Source: Rhizobiales bacterium 62-17 (GTDB taxonomy: Bacteria; Pseudomonadota; Alphaproteobacteria; Rhizobiales; Beijerinckiaceae). From it: a stretch of DNA of 64,000 nt. This document shows, piece by piece, positions 43,828 through 52,347 of the stretch. The stretch spans positions 693,940 to 757,939 of the forward strand of contig MKVW01000004.1 in assembly GCA_001898965.1 (NCBI GenBank), read 5' to 3'. The notes below the pieces were generated by a model that saw nothing but the letters and a program-made list of their open reading frames with translations, was not told where the DNA came from and made no database searches. Position numbers and translations under genes: made by a program. Positions within the stretch are counted from its first letter, which is position 1; each line of letters opens with the position of its first letter.

Positions 43828-44862
43828 ATGATCCGGCATTACGGCACGGTAGCATTGGCTGTCGCGGCGGTTTTCGGCTTGTCGTCAAATGGCGTCAGAG
43901 CCCAGACCGCCTGGTACGATCTTCCCGCCGTCAAGGCGGCCTATGAAAAAGCCAAGGAAGAAAAGGAAGTCACCGTCTGGACGCCGGTCCAAGCGGAAGC
44001 CGACTGGATCGGCACCGAGTTCAACAAGCGCTTCCCCGGCATCACGGTGAAAGGCACCGGCGATCTGCAGGCCGCCACCAAGATCATCGCCGAAGCCCGC
44101 GCCAACCGTCATTCCGTCGATGTCTGGCAGAATTCGCTCGGCGGCATGCTCGAAGTGCAGAAGCGCAATCTGTTCGCCAAGGTCGATTGGCAGCCATTCG
44201 GCATTCCACCGGGCAACATCCTGTTCGAAGGCGACGGCGTCGCCGCGCATAACTTCGTCTATTCGACGCTTTACGCCCGCAACCTCGTCAAACAGGAAGA
44301 CCTACCAAAAACCTGGGACGATCTGCTCGATCCCAAATGGCGCGGCAAGATGGTGGCGCAGGATTTTCTGTTCCCGCGCCTGATGGGCTTTCTCGCCATC
44401 GCCTGGGGCGAAGAGCGCACCGCCAAATGGGGGCGCGCCATGATGAACGATCAGAAACTGATGATCACCAACGCACCGCGCGAAAGCTTTCTCAAAACCG
44501 GCGAGCGCGTGCTTTCCATCGGCGATGCGGTCAGCCAGTCTTTCCAATATACGGAGAATGGCGTGCCCACCGGCTACACCATTCTCGACATCGTGCCGGC
44601 GGTGCAGTTCATGTTCTCGGCGATGAAGAACGCGCCGCATCCCAATGCGGCACGGCTCCTGATCGCCTGGATGGCCTCCGATGAAGGCATGGCCGCGCGC
44701 GAAAAGGCCGTCTATGGCGCCAGCATCCGGCCCGGTTCGAAATCGCCCCTCGCCCAACAGGTCGTGCAATCCAAAGCGAAGGTCATTCTCGAAGACCTCG
44801 CGACCATGGACCAGCGCGCCGACTACTACAAAAAGTTCTCCAGCATCATTCGCGGACCCTAA
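43828..44862 (+). CDS. Fe(III)/polyamine-type ABC transporter substrate-binding protein
   Basis: This periplasmic binding protein of the SBP_bac_6/FbpA-like class has 344 residues; GGGAGGAAGG directly precedes the ATG. The signal peptide ends near VRAQTAW. The mature protein has EKEVTVWTPVQAEADWIGTEFNKRFPGITV and TWDDLLDPKWRGKM, both typical of this class. Tyr pairs used by true ferric-binding proteins are not obvious, and relatives occur in aromatic-acid gene clusters. Its stop TAA overlaps the permease ATG by one base. The flanking Rieske genes suggest an organic acid ligand; iron remains possible. Confidence 0.87.
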   Translation: MIRHYGTVALAVAAVFGLSSNGVRAQTAWYDLPAVKAAYEKAKEEKEVTVWTPVQAEADWIGTEFNKRFPGITVKGTGDLQAATKIIAEARANRHSVDVWQNSLGGMLEVQKRNLFAKVDWQPFGIPPGNILFEGDGVAAHNFVYSTLYARNLVKQEDLPKTWDDLLDPKWRGKMVAQDFLFPRLMGFLAIAWGEERTAKWGRAMMNDQKLMITNAPRESFLKTGERVLSIGDAVSQSFQYTENGVPTGYTILDIVPAVQFMFSAMKNAPHPNAARLLIAWMASDEGMAAREKAVYGASIRPGSKSPLAQQVVQSKAKVILEDLATMDQRADYYKKFSSIIRGP

Positions 44863-46643
44863 TGAGTCAGATCAGTTTGCCTTCGGGCGCGGTGCAACGC
44901 GCCCGTATCAAACGAGCCGCCAAGGCGGAAAAGCGGGCCGACATCGGCTGGGCTGGCTGGACGGTGATCGCGCTCGGCGCGGCCGCCGCCTGCTATTTCA
45001 TCCTCGGTCCGCTGCTGATGCTGCTGACGACGGCCTTCCGTGGTCCGCAGGATTTCCTGCCGTTCGAAGACGGTGCCGGCTGGACCTTGGACAACCTCGC
45101 CGCCGTCTATTTCGACCGCAATCTCTATACGACGATCATTCCCAACACGCTGATCTTCACCGCAGGTTCGGTGACGGTGACATTCCTCATCGCTTTCACC
45201 CTCGCCTGGCTGGTGGAACGCACCGATCTGCCGTTTCGCAATGGCGTCTATACGATCATCCTGTTTCCCCTGCTCGTGCCGGGCATCGTTCTGTCCATCA
45301 CCTGGATTTTCCTGCTGGCGCCCAACACAGGCTGGATCAACGTCATCCTGCGCACCCTCCTCGGCCTTGAAGACTCCGGCCCGCTGAACATTTTCAGCAT
45401 GGGCGGCATGATCCTGGCCCAAGGCATCGGCCTCGTACCTTTCGTTTTTCTGCTGTTGTCGGCCGCATTACGCTCGATGAACCCCTCGCTTGAGGAAGCA
45501 AGCAACACTGCCGGCGCCAGCCCCTTCACCACCATCCGCCGCGTCACCCTGCCGGTCTTGCTGCCCGGTCTGCTGGCGCCGCTGATCCTGGCCACGTTGA
45601 TTACGCTCGAACAGTTCGAAACACCTCTGGTCATCGGCTTCCCGGCACGCATCAATGTTTTCAGCACGCGCATCTTCTTCGAATTGAACCCTGACACTGA
45701 CCTGCCGGCCTATGGTCGCGCCGCCGCCGTGGCGCTGCCCTTCCTCATCTGCGGCGTTCTCCTGCTGCTGCTCTACAATCACTTCATCCGCCGCGCTGAA
45801 AGCTTTGTCACAGTGACGGGCAAAGGTTTTAGGCCGATGCGTTTCGCGCTCGGCCGCTGGCGCCTGCCCGCCATTCTCTTCATCAGCGTCTACGCCCTGT
45901 TCGGCGCGCTGCTGCCGGGTTTCGTCCTGGTCTGGGCGAGCTTCTTCGGCTACAGCCTGCCCTCGTTCGAAATCCTCTCGACCATCAGTTTCGCCGGCTA
46001 TACGGATCTCTTCAACAATCCGAAATTCTGGCTGGCGGCGCGCAATACTTTCATCGTCGCCGGCGGCAGTGCCGTCATCGTCACGACAATAGGCGTCATC
46101 CTCGCCTGGACGATCCTGCGCACCCAATTGATGGGGCGCTGGGTACTGGATTTCATCAGCTTCCTGTCGCTCGGCATTCCCGCCGTCATCGCCGGTCTCG
46201 CCTCGATGCTGCTCTACCTGTCGATGCCGATCGGTATTTACGGGACGGTGCTGGCACTGGTGCTCGCCTATTCTTACCGCATGGCCGTTTCGACCCGGCT
46301 CACCCGCGCCGCTTTGATGCAGATCCATGCGGAGTTGGAAGAAGCTTCCTCCGTCGCCGGCGGCCAATGGCTGACGACCATACGCCGCGTTGTGCTGCCG
46401 CTGCTGCGCCCCTCGCTCGTCGCCAGTTTCATCCTGCTCTTCATCATCGGCTTTCGCGAGTTCACCATCCCAACGATCCTGCAATCGCCCGACAATACCG
46501 TGCTCAGCGTGATGATGTGGCAGGCGTTTCAGGGCGGCAAGACCACTCAGGCCGCCGCCGTCGGCACGATGATCGTCATCTTCGTCATCCCCATTATTTT
46601 CGGCCTGCGCCGCTTCGTCCTGGCGCGCGATGGACGCGATTGA
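44862..46643 (+). CDS. Fused two-domain ABC transporter permease (FbpB-like)
   Basis: This permease has 593 residues and two BPD_transp_1 domains in one chain, roughly residues 50-300 and 340-590. Each has an EAA-type loop, LEEASNTAGASPFTTIRRVTLP and LEEASSVAGGQWLTTIRRVVLP, so the chain forms the whole channel by itself. This is the normal FbpB/AfuB layout. It is coupled by overlap to the binding-protein gene upstream and the ATPase gene downstream. Confidence 0.93.
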   Translation: MSQISLPSGAVQRARIKRAAKAEKRADIGWAGWTVIALGAAAACYFILGPLLMLLTTAFRGPQDFLPFEDGAGWTLDNLAAVYFDRNLYTTIIPNTLIFTAGSVTVTFLIAFTLAWLVERTDLPFRNGVYTIILFPLLVPGIVLSITWIFLLAPNTGWINVILRTLLGLEDSGPLNIFSMGGMILAQGIGLVPFVFLLLSAALRSMNPSLEEASNTAGASPFTTIRRVTLPVLLPGLLAPLILATLITLEQFETPLVIGFPARINVFSTRIFFELNPDTDLPAYGRAAAVALPFLICGVLLLLLYNHFIRRAESFVTVTGKGFRPMRFALGRWRLPAILFISVYALFGALLPGFVLVWASFFGYSLPSFEILSTISFAGYTDLFNNPKFWLAARNTFIVAGGSAVIVTTIGVILAWTILRTQLMGRWVLDFISFLSLGIPAVIAGLASMLLYLSMPIGIYGTVLALVLAYSYRMAVSTRLTRAALMQIHAELEEASSVAGGQWLTTIRRVVLPLLRPSLVASFILLFIIGFREFTIPTILQSPDNTVLSVMMWQAFQGGKTTQAAAVGTMIVIFVIPIIFGLRRFVLARDGRD

Positions 46644-46650
46644 GGTTCCC

Positions 46651-47769
46651 ATGCTGAAAGTCGAAGGTCTCGAACGGTCCTACACCACGCCCGATGGCCT
46701 CGTGCATGCGGTCAAGGGCGTCAGTTTCGAAGTGCCGACAGGCTCGTTCTTCACTTTGCTGGGCCCCTCTGGCTGCGGCAAGACGACGACCTTGCGCTGC
46801 GTCGCCGGCCTCGAACAGCCGACAGGCGGGCGCATCACCATTGCCGGCACCGTCGTCGCTCAGCCCGAGAACGATATTTTCGTCCCCGCCTTCAAGCGCG
46901 ATGTCGGCATGGTGTTCCAGTCCTACGCCATCTGGCCGCATATGAACGTGCTGGAAAATGTTTCCTATCCGCTCGTCGTGCGCAAACCGCGTCCGCCCCG
47001 CGACGAGATTCGCGACCGCGCGATGGAAGCCCTGCGCCTCGTTGGCATGGACGGTCTTGCCAACCGCTCCGCCACCAAACTGTCGGGCGGCCAGCAGCAG
47101 CGCGTCGCCTTCGCCCGTGCCATCGTCCGCCACCCAAAGGTGCTGCTGCTCGACGAGCCCTTGTCCAACCTCGACGCCAAACTGCGCGAGCAGATGCGCT
47201 ATGAATTGCAGGAACTGGTGGCCCGGGTCGCCATCACCACCCTCTACGTCACCCATGATCAGTCCGAAGCGCTCGCCATGTCCGACAATGTGGCGGTGAT
47301 GTCGGATGGTCTGATCGCGCAGATGGGGCCGCCCCGTACGGTCTATAACCGGCCGGCCAATGAATTCGTCGCCGGCTTCCTGGGCGGCGCCAATTTCCTC
47401 GACGCGACGATCATCGAAGCCGACGGCGCCAATAGCCTCGCCGCTTTCGATGAAGATCGCGGCTCGGTCCGCGTCAACTTGCCGGCTGGTCTCGGCAAAG
47501 GCGATCGCGTGCAGGTCGTCTTTCGCCCCGAAGATGCAGCGCTGCGCTTCTCCGCCGGCAATAACGACAATCAGGTGCGCGCCTCCATCGCTCGCCTGAG
47601 CTTCCAGGGGGGACTGACCGAATGTCATCTCAAGGTCGGCGATACCCTCGTGCGCTCCATGCTCCACCCTTCCGTCCAGGCCGACACCGGTGCCGACGCC
47701 TGGATCGAACTCAATCCAGCGCGCTGCACGGTTTATCCAGCGCCGGATCACCGCAGAAGTCAGATGTAG
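46651..47769 (+). CDS. ABC transporter ATP-binding protein (FbpC/PotA type, TOBE domain)
   Basis: This ATPase has about 372 residues. The start at 46651 has GAGG 5 bases upstream; an ATG at 46630, inside the permease gene, would add seven residues. Walker A is GPSGCGKTT, the Q loop FQSYAIWPHMNVLENV, the signature LSGGQQQRVAFARAI, Walker B VLLLDEPLSNLDAKLRE and the switch YVTHDQSEALAMSD. A C-terminal TOBE-type domain (about residues 275-360) is typical of CUT1/FbpC ATPases and can sense ligand. It completes the three-gene importer; a Rieske gene follows 39 bases later. Confidence 0.93.
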   Translation: MLKVEGLERSYTTPDGLVHAVKGVSFEVPTGSFFTLLGPSGCGKTTTLRCVAGLEQPTGGRITIAGTVVAQPENDIFVPAFKRDVGMVFQSYAIWPHMNVLENVSYPLVVRKPRPPRDEIRDRAMEALRLVGMDGLANRSATKLSGGQQQRVAFARAIVRHPKVLLLDEPLSNLDAKLREQMRYELQELVARVAITTLYVTHDQSEALAMSDNVAVMSDGLIAQMGPPRTVYNRPANEFVAGFLGGANFLDATIIEADGANSLAAFDEDRGSVRVNLPAGLGKGDRVQVVFRPEDAALRFSAGNNDNQVRASIARLSFQGGLTECHLKVGDTLVRSMLHPSVQADTGADAWIELNPARCTVYPAPDHRRSQM

Positions 47770-47808
47770 TCGACCGCCACTTGAAAACACTACAGAGGGA
47801 GAACGAGG

Positions 47809-49002
47809 ATGAGCTTATCAACTGTCGATGCTCCAAGCCGCGCCCGTGCCACCGGCTATGGCCGCAAGCCCTCCACCCATGACGCTGTCATCACCGAAGT
47901 TGGCCCCGGCACGCCGCTCGGCGAATTCATGCGCCGCTATTGGCATCCCGTTGCTCTGTCGGAAAAGGTGAAGGACGTTCCGCAGAAACTGCGTCTACTT
48001 GGCGAGGACCTCGTCATCTTCCGCGATCGCCAGGGCCGCCCTGGCCTGTTGCATGCGCGCTGCGCCCATCGCGGCACCACGCTCTACTACGGCAGGGTCG
48101 AGGAGAACGGCATCCGCTGCTGCTATCACGGCTGGCTGTTCGACGTGGAAGGCCGCTGCCTCGAGCAACCCTGCGAAGCCGACGGTGGACGCAGCCGCGA
48201 TCGCGTCATTCAGCCCTGGTATCCCTTGCAGGAGCGCTATGGCCTGGTGTGGGCCTATATGGGGCCTCCAGACAAACAACCGCTTCTGCCCCATTGGGAT
48301 ACGCTCGAAGCGGTCGGCCCCGGCGAAAAGATTTACGTGACCGGCTCAAGCTTCGGCGCCGGCGGCGACGACACGGTCGAGATCGTGCCGTGCAATTGGT
48401 TGCAGGACTGGGAAAACATCATGGACCCGTTCCACATCCCGATCCTGCACACGAGCTTCAGCGGCGTGCAGTTCGTGCCGGAATTTGGCGTCATGCCGCA
48501 GGTTCATTGGGAACACGCGCCAACGGGCATGCAATACACCGCCTATCGCAAGCTCGATGACGGCCGCGAAGTGGACCGCGTCACCCTGGCTCTGTTTCCG
48601 CATGTGCGTATCGTGCCGAGCGTGCAGCTTGCGCCGGGGCCAGCCATGGGCATCGGTTGGGTCGTTCCGGTCGATGATACCAACTTCCGCCTTTTCCATG
48701 CGATGCGCGTGCCGGAAGGCTTTAATGGCATGCCAAGCCTGCCTGGCAAGAAGTGGAGCGAGAAGAGCGAGGAAGAACACCAGCGCTTCCCTGGCGATTG
48801 GGAGGCGCAGGTCGGCCAAGGACCGATCAGCCTGCATTCGGAAGAAAACCTGGCCGGTAGCGACAAAGGCATCGTCATGCTGCGCCGCCTGCTGAAACAG
48901 CAGATCAAAATCGTCGAAGACGGCGGCGATCCGCTGGGTGTCATCTATGATCCGGCGCAACAGGTGATGAAGGTCGGCGCCGGCAATTTCTTCAAGACCT
49001 AA
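47809..49002 (+). CDS. Rieske oxygenase alpha subunit (phthalate dioxygenase-like, divergent)
   Basis: This oxygenase component has 397 residues. The N-terminus VGPGTPLGEFMRRYWHPVA resembles the gene at 42397, but the core differs. Rieske ligands are Cys85/His87 (RCAHRGTT) and Cys104/His107 (CCYHGWLFD). The iron site is Asp206-x2-His209-x4-His214 in NIMDPFHIPILH. It follows the ABC ATPase gene by 39 bases and is probably cotranscribed, so the importer is flanked by two Rieske enzymes. A 32-bp palindrome lies just after the stop. The substrate and electron donor are unknown. Confidence 0.92.
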   Translation: MSLSTVDAPSRARATGYGRKPSTHDAVITEVGPGTPLGEFMRRYWHPVALSEKVKDVPQKLRLLGEDLVIFRDRQGRPGLLHARCAHRGTTLYYGRVEENGIRCCYHGWLFDVEGRCLEQPCEADGGRSRDRVIQPWYPLQERYGLVWAYMGPPDKQPLLPHWDTLEAVGPGEKIYVTGSSFGAGGDDTVEIVPCNWLQDWENIMDPFHIPILHTSFSGVQFVPEFGVMPQVHWEHAPTGMQYTAYRKLDDGREVDRVTLALFPHVRIVPSVQLAPGPAMGIGWVVPVDDTNFRLFHAMRVPEGFNGMPSLPGKKWSEKSEEEHQRFPGDWEAQVGQGPISLHSEENLAGSDKGIVMLRRLLKQQIKIVEDGGDPLGVIYDPAQQVMKVGAGNFFKT

Positions 49003-49013
49003 GAACAGGCGTC

Positions 49014-49045
49014 TTGCGTCGTTTGATTTAGATCAAACGACGCAA
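49014..49045. promoter_or_regulatory. Perfect 14-bp inverted repeat upstream of marR
   Basis: TTGCGTCGTTTGAT (49014-49027) and ATCAAACGACGCAA (49032-49045) are perfect arms around TTAG. The dyad starts 12 bases after the Rieske stop and ends 97 bases before the marR start. With no T-run it is a better operator than terminator. Its core TTTGAT-N4-ATCAAA shares the TTGAT half-site of the palindrome at 24851. Confidence 0.7.
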
Positions 49046-49141
49046 CGCAATCCGCGCTTCAATGGAGTTGGCGCTTTACGAGAGGGCGCTGGCATCTGCT
49101 ATAGATGTGCCAACATAGCGCCCTTGATCTTGGAAACAGGA

Positions 49142-49657
49142 ATGGAAGCCACCAAAACACGCCATAGCGGTTCCCCCGCCGATCGACAGCGCGCGTCCAA
49201 TCCACCGAAGAACGAGCAGGTCGTCGCGGCTAAGATTATGGTTTTAGCGACCAATCTGCGGCGTTCCGGCACTCTGCTCTATGCGCGCGCGCTCAATCTC
49301 AGCACCCATGAATGGCCAATCATTGGTTCCATAGGCATGAGTGGCGCCACGTCCCTGCGCGAACTCGCCGACCGGCTCGGTCTCGACAAGGGTCTCGCCA
49401 GCCGCGAAGTTTCGTCGCTGGTGCGGCGTGGTCTTCTGCTTAAGGAGCGTCCCTCAAAAGAGGTGCGTATTCGCTTGAGCCCGGCGGGCGAAGAGATGAT
49501 GCAACGCGTGGCCATCCTCTCCGCCGAACGGGAGGACTTCCTGCTCGCCGATATGACCGAGAAGGAGCGCGACGTTTTTATCCAGCACTTGGAGAAGATC
49601 GGCGCACGCGCCAAGACCTTGCTGGAACAGGTCAACGCCGAGCCGGACGAAGATTAG
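49142..49657 (+). CDS. MarR family transcriptional regulator
   Basis: This winged-helix regulator has 171 residues. The helix-turn-helix is SLRELADRLGLDKGLASREVSSLVRRGLL, followed by the wing RPSKEVRIRLSPAGEEMM. The N-terminal 25 residues are basic and unstructured. The ATG at 49142 is used; an upstream TTG at 49124 is less likely. It is preceded by a perfect 32-bp palindrome, a probable autoregulatory operator, and stands between the Rieske/ABC operon and a convergent TetR gene whose end overlaps its own by 4 bases. It may control the neighbouring oxygenase operon. Confidence 0.92.
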   Translation: MEATKTRHSGSPADRQRASNPPKNEQVVAAKIMVLATNLRRSGTLLYARALNLSTHEWPIIGSIGMSGATSLRELADRLGLDKGLASREVSSLVRRGLLLKERPSKEVRIRLSPAGEEMMQRVAILSAEREDFLLADMTEKERDVFIQHLEKIGARAKTLLEQVNAEPDED

Positions 49658-50301
49658 CTTCGTCCACCAACACCATTGAGGAAGACATCCGCGGTGCGCG
49701 CGGCGATGTCGTGCAGCAGCGCCTTGGTGACGCGCGGCTTCTGGCTGAACAACAGGCGCATGTGCAGGTCCGTCTTCAACAGACCAAGAAACTGCTGCGC
49801 GGCGATATCGGGATATTTCACCTTGATCGTACCGGCCTCCACCTGCTCGGCCAGATATTTGCCGATCAGCACGTGAGAGCGGGTGACGGGCCCCTCGAAA
49901 AACAATTTGCCGATTTCAGGAAATTGCCTGGAGTCAGCCACCACGGTCTGGAACAGAGCGATCATGTCCTTGGCGTAGAAATTCGCCAGAGCGCCGGCGC
50001 CCAGTTCCGTCAACACGGCCTCGGGCGTGCCTTGCGAGGTGGTGATGACCTCTTCGGGCAGAACCTTGCCCTGGCCGCACATTTCGCGCACGACGGCTGA
50101 GAACAGTTCTTCCTTATTGTTGAAGTGGCCATAGACTGTGCGCTTGGAGACCGATGCCTTTTCGGCCACCGCGTCCATCGTGGTTTGGACAAAACCCTTT
50201 TCGAGAAACAGATCGATCCCGGCGTCCAGGATCGCGCGATATTTGCGCTGAGAATCGCGTCGGGTCAGACGGCTTGCGCGTGCGGGAAGCCTATCGTGCA
50301 T
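49654..50301 (-). CDS. TetR family transcriptional regulator (AcrR-like)
   Basis: This TetR repressor has 215 residues. The N-terminal helix-turn-helix region is AILDAGIDLFLEKGFVQTTMDAVAEKASVSKRTVYGHFNNKEELFSAV in outline, with recognition helix KRTVYGHF; the C-terminal ligand domain resembles the TetR_C group with FFEGPVTRSHVLIGKYL. It is read after the VOC gene at 50424-51020 on the same strand, 122 bases apart. It probably responds to a metabolite of the catabolic cluster, perhaps regulating the VOC gene and the divergent Liv-type operon. Confidence 0.92.
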   Translation of the reverse strand: MHDRLPARASRLTRRDSQRKYRAILDAGIDLFLEKGFVQTTMDAVAEKASVSKRTVYGHFNNKEELFSAVVREMCGQGKVLPEEVITTSQGTPEAVLTELGAGALANFYAKDMIALFQTVVADSRQFPEIGKLFFEGPVTRSHVLIGKYLAEQVEAGTIKVKYPDIAAQQFLGLLKTDLHMRLLFSQKPRVTKALLHDIAARTADVFLNGVGGRS

Positions 50302-50423
50302 TGGGAACTGTCCAGGTTCGGCCAGGGCCGGCCAATATTAGCCAAGCCCTTGTTTATTGCACAAAGGCCGCCGTTTCAAACCTAACCTTTCCAAAACCCA
50401 CGCCGCAGCGAATAAATCGGTGC

Positions 50424-51020
50424 TCAGCGCGGCATGCCGCCGGTCATTTCCTCGAGCCAGGCCGTATCGACGCCCGCCAGGGTCCGCAGCTCCTCCAGCG
50501 CCTCATCCTTCGACTGGCCGCAACACTCGATGACATGCGGATCGCTGCCGTCGGCGGCCTGGCAGGCAAACTCCAGACGAATGCCATTCGGGTCGATGAA
50601 ATAGATGCCGTCGAGTCCCGGTAGCTGCGGGATGGGCCCGATATAGGGAACGTTGTTCTTTTTCAGCCGCGCTTCGATGTCGCGAAAGCGCTCCGGCGTG
50701 ACGACGAAAGCGCAATGCTGCATCGCACCTATCGCGTTACGATTAGCGGCCGGCTCCTTGCCTTTCGGAATTTCGAAGAAGGCGAGCGTGCTGTCGTTCC
50801 CCATGTCGTAAAAATAATGGCGGACATTTTCATACGGCGGGTTGCCGCGATTGCCCGCGCCCGTGCCAAGCCCAGGCGGCACGCGCAGCGCATGGATCAA
50901 CGGCATGCCAAGCACGCGCACATAGAATTCCGTCGTCTTCTTAATATCATCGGTGCACAGCGCGAGATGATGGACACCGCGCATCAATGGTCCATCTTTG
51001 TCCTGCATCTTACCGGCCAT
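50424..51020 (-). CDS. VOC family (extradiol dioxygenase/glyoxalase fold) protein
   Basis: This VOC protein has 198 residues. MRGVHHLALCTDDIKKTTEFYVRVLG opens the first strand with its metal-type His, MQHCAFVVTPE gives the second, and IDPNGIRLEFACQ holds the Glu, so a functional metal site is likely. A C-terminal extension of about 50 residues follows. Such proteins include extradiol-type ring-cleaving enzymes and isomerases. It is divergent from the second Liv-type operon (gap 127 bases) and precedes a TetR gene. A role in the aromatic pathway is plausible. Confidence 0.87.
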   Translation of the reverse strand: MAGKMQDKDGPLMRGVHHLALCTDDIKKTTEFYVRVLGMPLIHALRVPPGLGTGAGNRGNPPYENVRHYFYDMGNDSTLAFFEIPKGKEPAANRNAIGAMQHCAFVVTPERFRDIEARLKKNNVPYIGPIPQLPGLDGIYFIDPNGIRLEFACQAADGSDPHVIECCGQSKDEALEELRTLAGVDTAWLEEMTGGMPR

Positions 51021-51147
51021 CGCTCCCTCCTCGCTTGCGTTGACTCAAATCATTAGAGACCTCATATTCTCAGATTAGGAAGGGCGCACGACGATATCAA
51101 GCACGGCAGTTAGCCGACGGATATCGAACGACGGAGGGGGAGCGTTC

Positions 51148-52311
51148 ATGATCCACACACGATTTGCATCTGCCATGGCCATTGCCGCTGGTCTTCTGGC
51201 CGGCTCACTCCCATTGGTTCAAACCGCTGCGGCCCAGGACGTTATCAAGATCGGCGTCATCACCGATCGCGTCGGCAGCGGTAAATTCTACGCCGAACCG
51301 GTGACGCGCGGCATCGAGCTCGGCACCAAGATCATCAATGAAAAAGGCGGCGTGCTCGGCAAAAAAATTCAACTGATCATCGAAGACGATCAGAATCGTC
51401 CCGACGTATCCGCCGCCAAGGCGCGCAAGCTCGTCGACGATGGCGTTGTCGCCATTCTCTCCAACACCGGTTCGCCCGCCACCCAACAGGCGCAGACCGT
51501 GTCTCTCGAAACCAAGACCCCGCATCTGACACCGGCCAACAGCGCCGACACGCTGACCACGCAATTGGACAATCCCTGGTTCTTCCAGACCGGCCCGCTC
51601 GCTTCGATCCAGCTCGCCACCTTGATGAGCTACACCAAATCGCGCGGCTTCAAGAAAGTGGCTATTGTCCGGGATAACTCATCGCTGTCGCAGTCCTTCG
51701 CCGAATCGTTCCGCAAGGGACTGGAAGGCGTCGGCATCCAGGTCGCGCTGGAAGAGGTCATTCCGCAAGGCGCCACCTCCGCCGTCGCCAATCTGCAGAA
51801 AGTGCGCGCCGAGAAGGTCGATGCCATTCTGCAAGCCGGCATTCTTGGCCCCGAAATGCTGCAATTCTTCCGTGCCTATCAGCAATTGGGCATGAAGGAA
51901 CCGATCCTCGGCTCCTACAATCTCAGCATTCCCGCCTATCTCACCATGGCCAAGGATCTCATGGATGGCGTGGTCTTCGTCGACGCCTATGACGACACGA
52001 AGCCCGAGGCGAAAGTCTTCCACGACATCTACCTCAAGGAATACAAGGAAGAACCAAGCAGCCTGCCCGCCTATGGCTGGGACGGCATTCACCTCATTGC
52101 CGCGGCGATCACCAAGGCCGGATCGCTCGACAAGGAGAAAATCCGCGCAGCGCTGGCTTCGACGCAGAATTTCACCGGCGCGATCGGCGCCAAGGGTACG
52201 AGCTGGAGTTTCCGCGATGGCAAGCGCACCGGATTCGACCCGCAGGGTGCGGTGGTGCGCGTCATCAAGAACAATCAGCATGGACCCGTCGTTCATGCGG
52301 GTCAGAAATAA
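51148..52311 (+). CDS. Branched-chain amino acid-type ABC substrate-binding protein
   Basis: This periplasmic receptor of the Peripla_BP_6 type has 387 residues; GGAGGGGGAG precedes the ATG. The signal peptide ends near TAAAQDV. The mature part, IKIGVITDRVGSGKFYAEPV and GKKIQLIIEDDQNRPDVSAAKARKL, is typical of LivK-like proteins, and many close relatives bind aromatic acids. It heads the second Liv-type operon, followed by two permeases and two ATPases, a VOC gene and an alpha/beta hydrolase. The context favours an aromatic or otherwise catabolised ligand over an amino acid. Confidence 0.92.
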   Translation: MIHTRFASAMAIAAGLLAGSLPLVQTAAAQDVIKIGVITDRVGSGKFYAEPVTRGIELGTKIINEKGGVLGKKIQLIIEDDQNRPDVSAAKARKLVDDGVVAILSNTGSPATQQAQTVSLETKTPHLTPANSADTLTTQLDNPWFFQTGPLASIQLATLMSYTKSRGFKKVAIVRDNSSLSQSFAESFRKGLEGVGIQVALEEVIPQGATSAVANLQKVRAEKVDAILQAGILGPEMLQFFRAYQQLGMKEPILGSYNLSIPAYLTMAKDLMDGVVFVDAYDDTKPEAKVFHDIYLKEYKEEPSSLPAYGWDGIHLIAAAITKAGSLDKEKIRAALASTQNFTGAIGAKGTSWSFRDGKRTGFDPQGAVVRVIKNNQHGPVVHAGQK

Positions 52312-52347
52312 GTCTTCACACCGAGCAGGAGCTGCGCGGACTTAACG

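Noticed and set aside
43828..47769. Naming the Fe-type importer fbpABC as an iron transporter
   Set aside because: The subunit layout fits FbpABC, but the receptor shows no clear iron-binding Tyr pair and the flanks are Rieske genes, so the ligand was left open.
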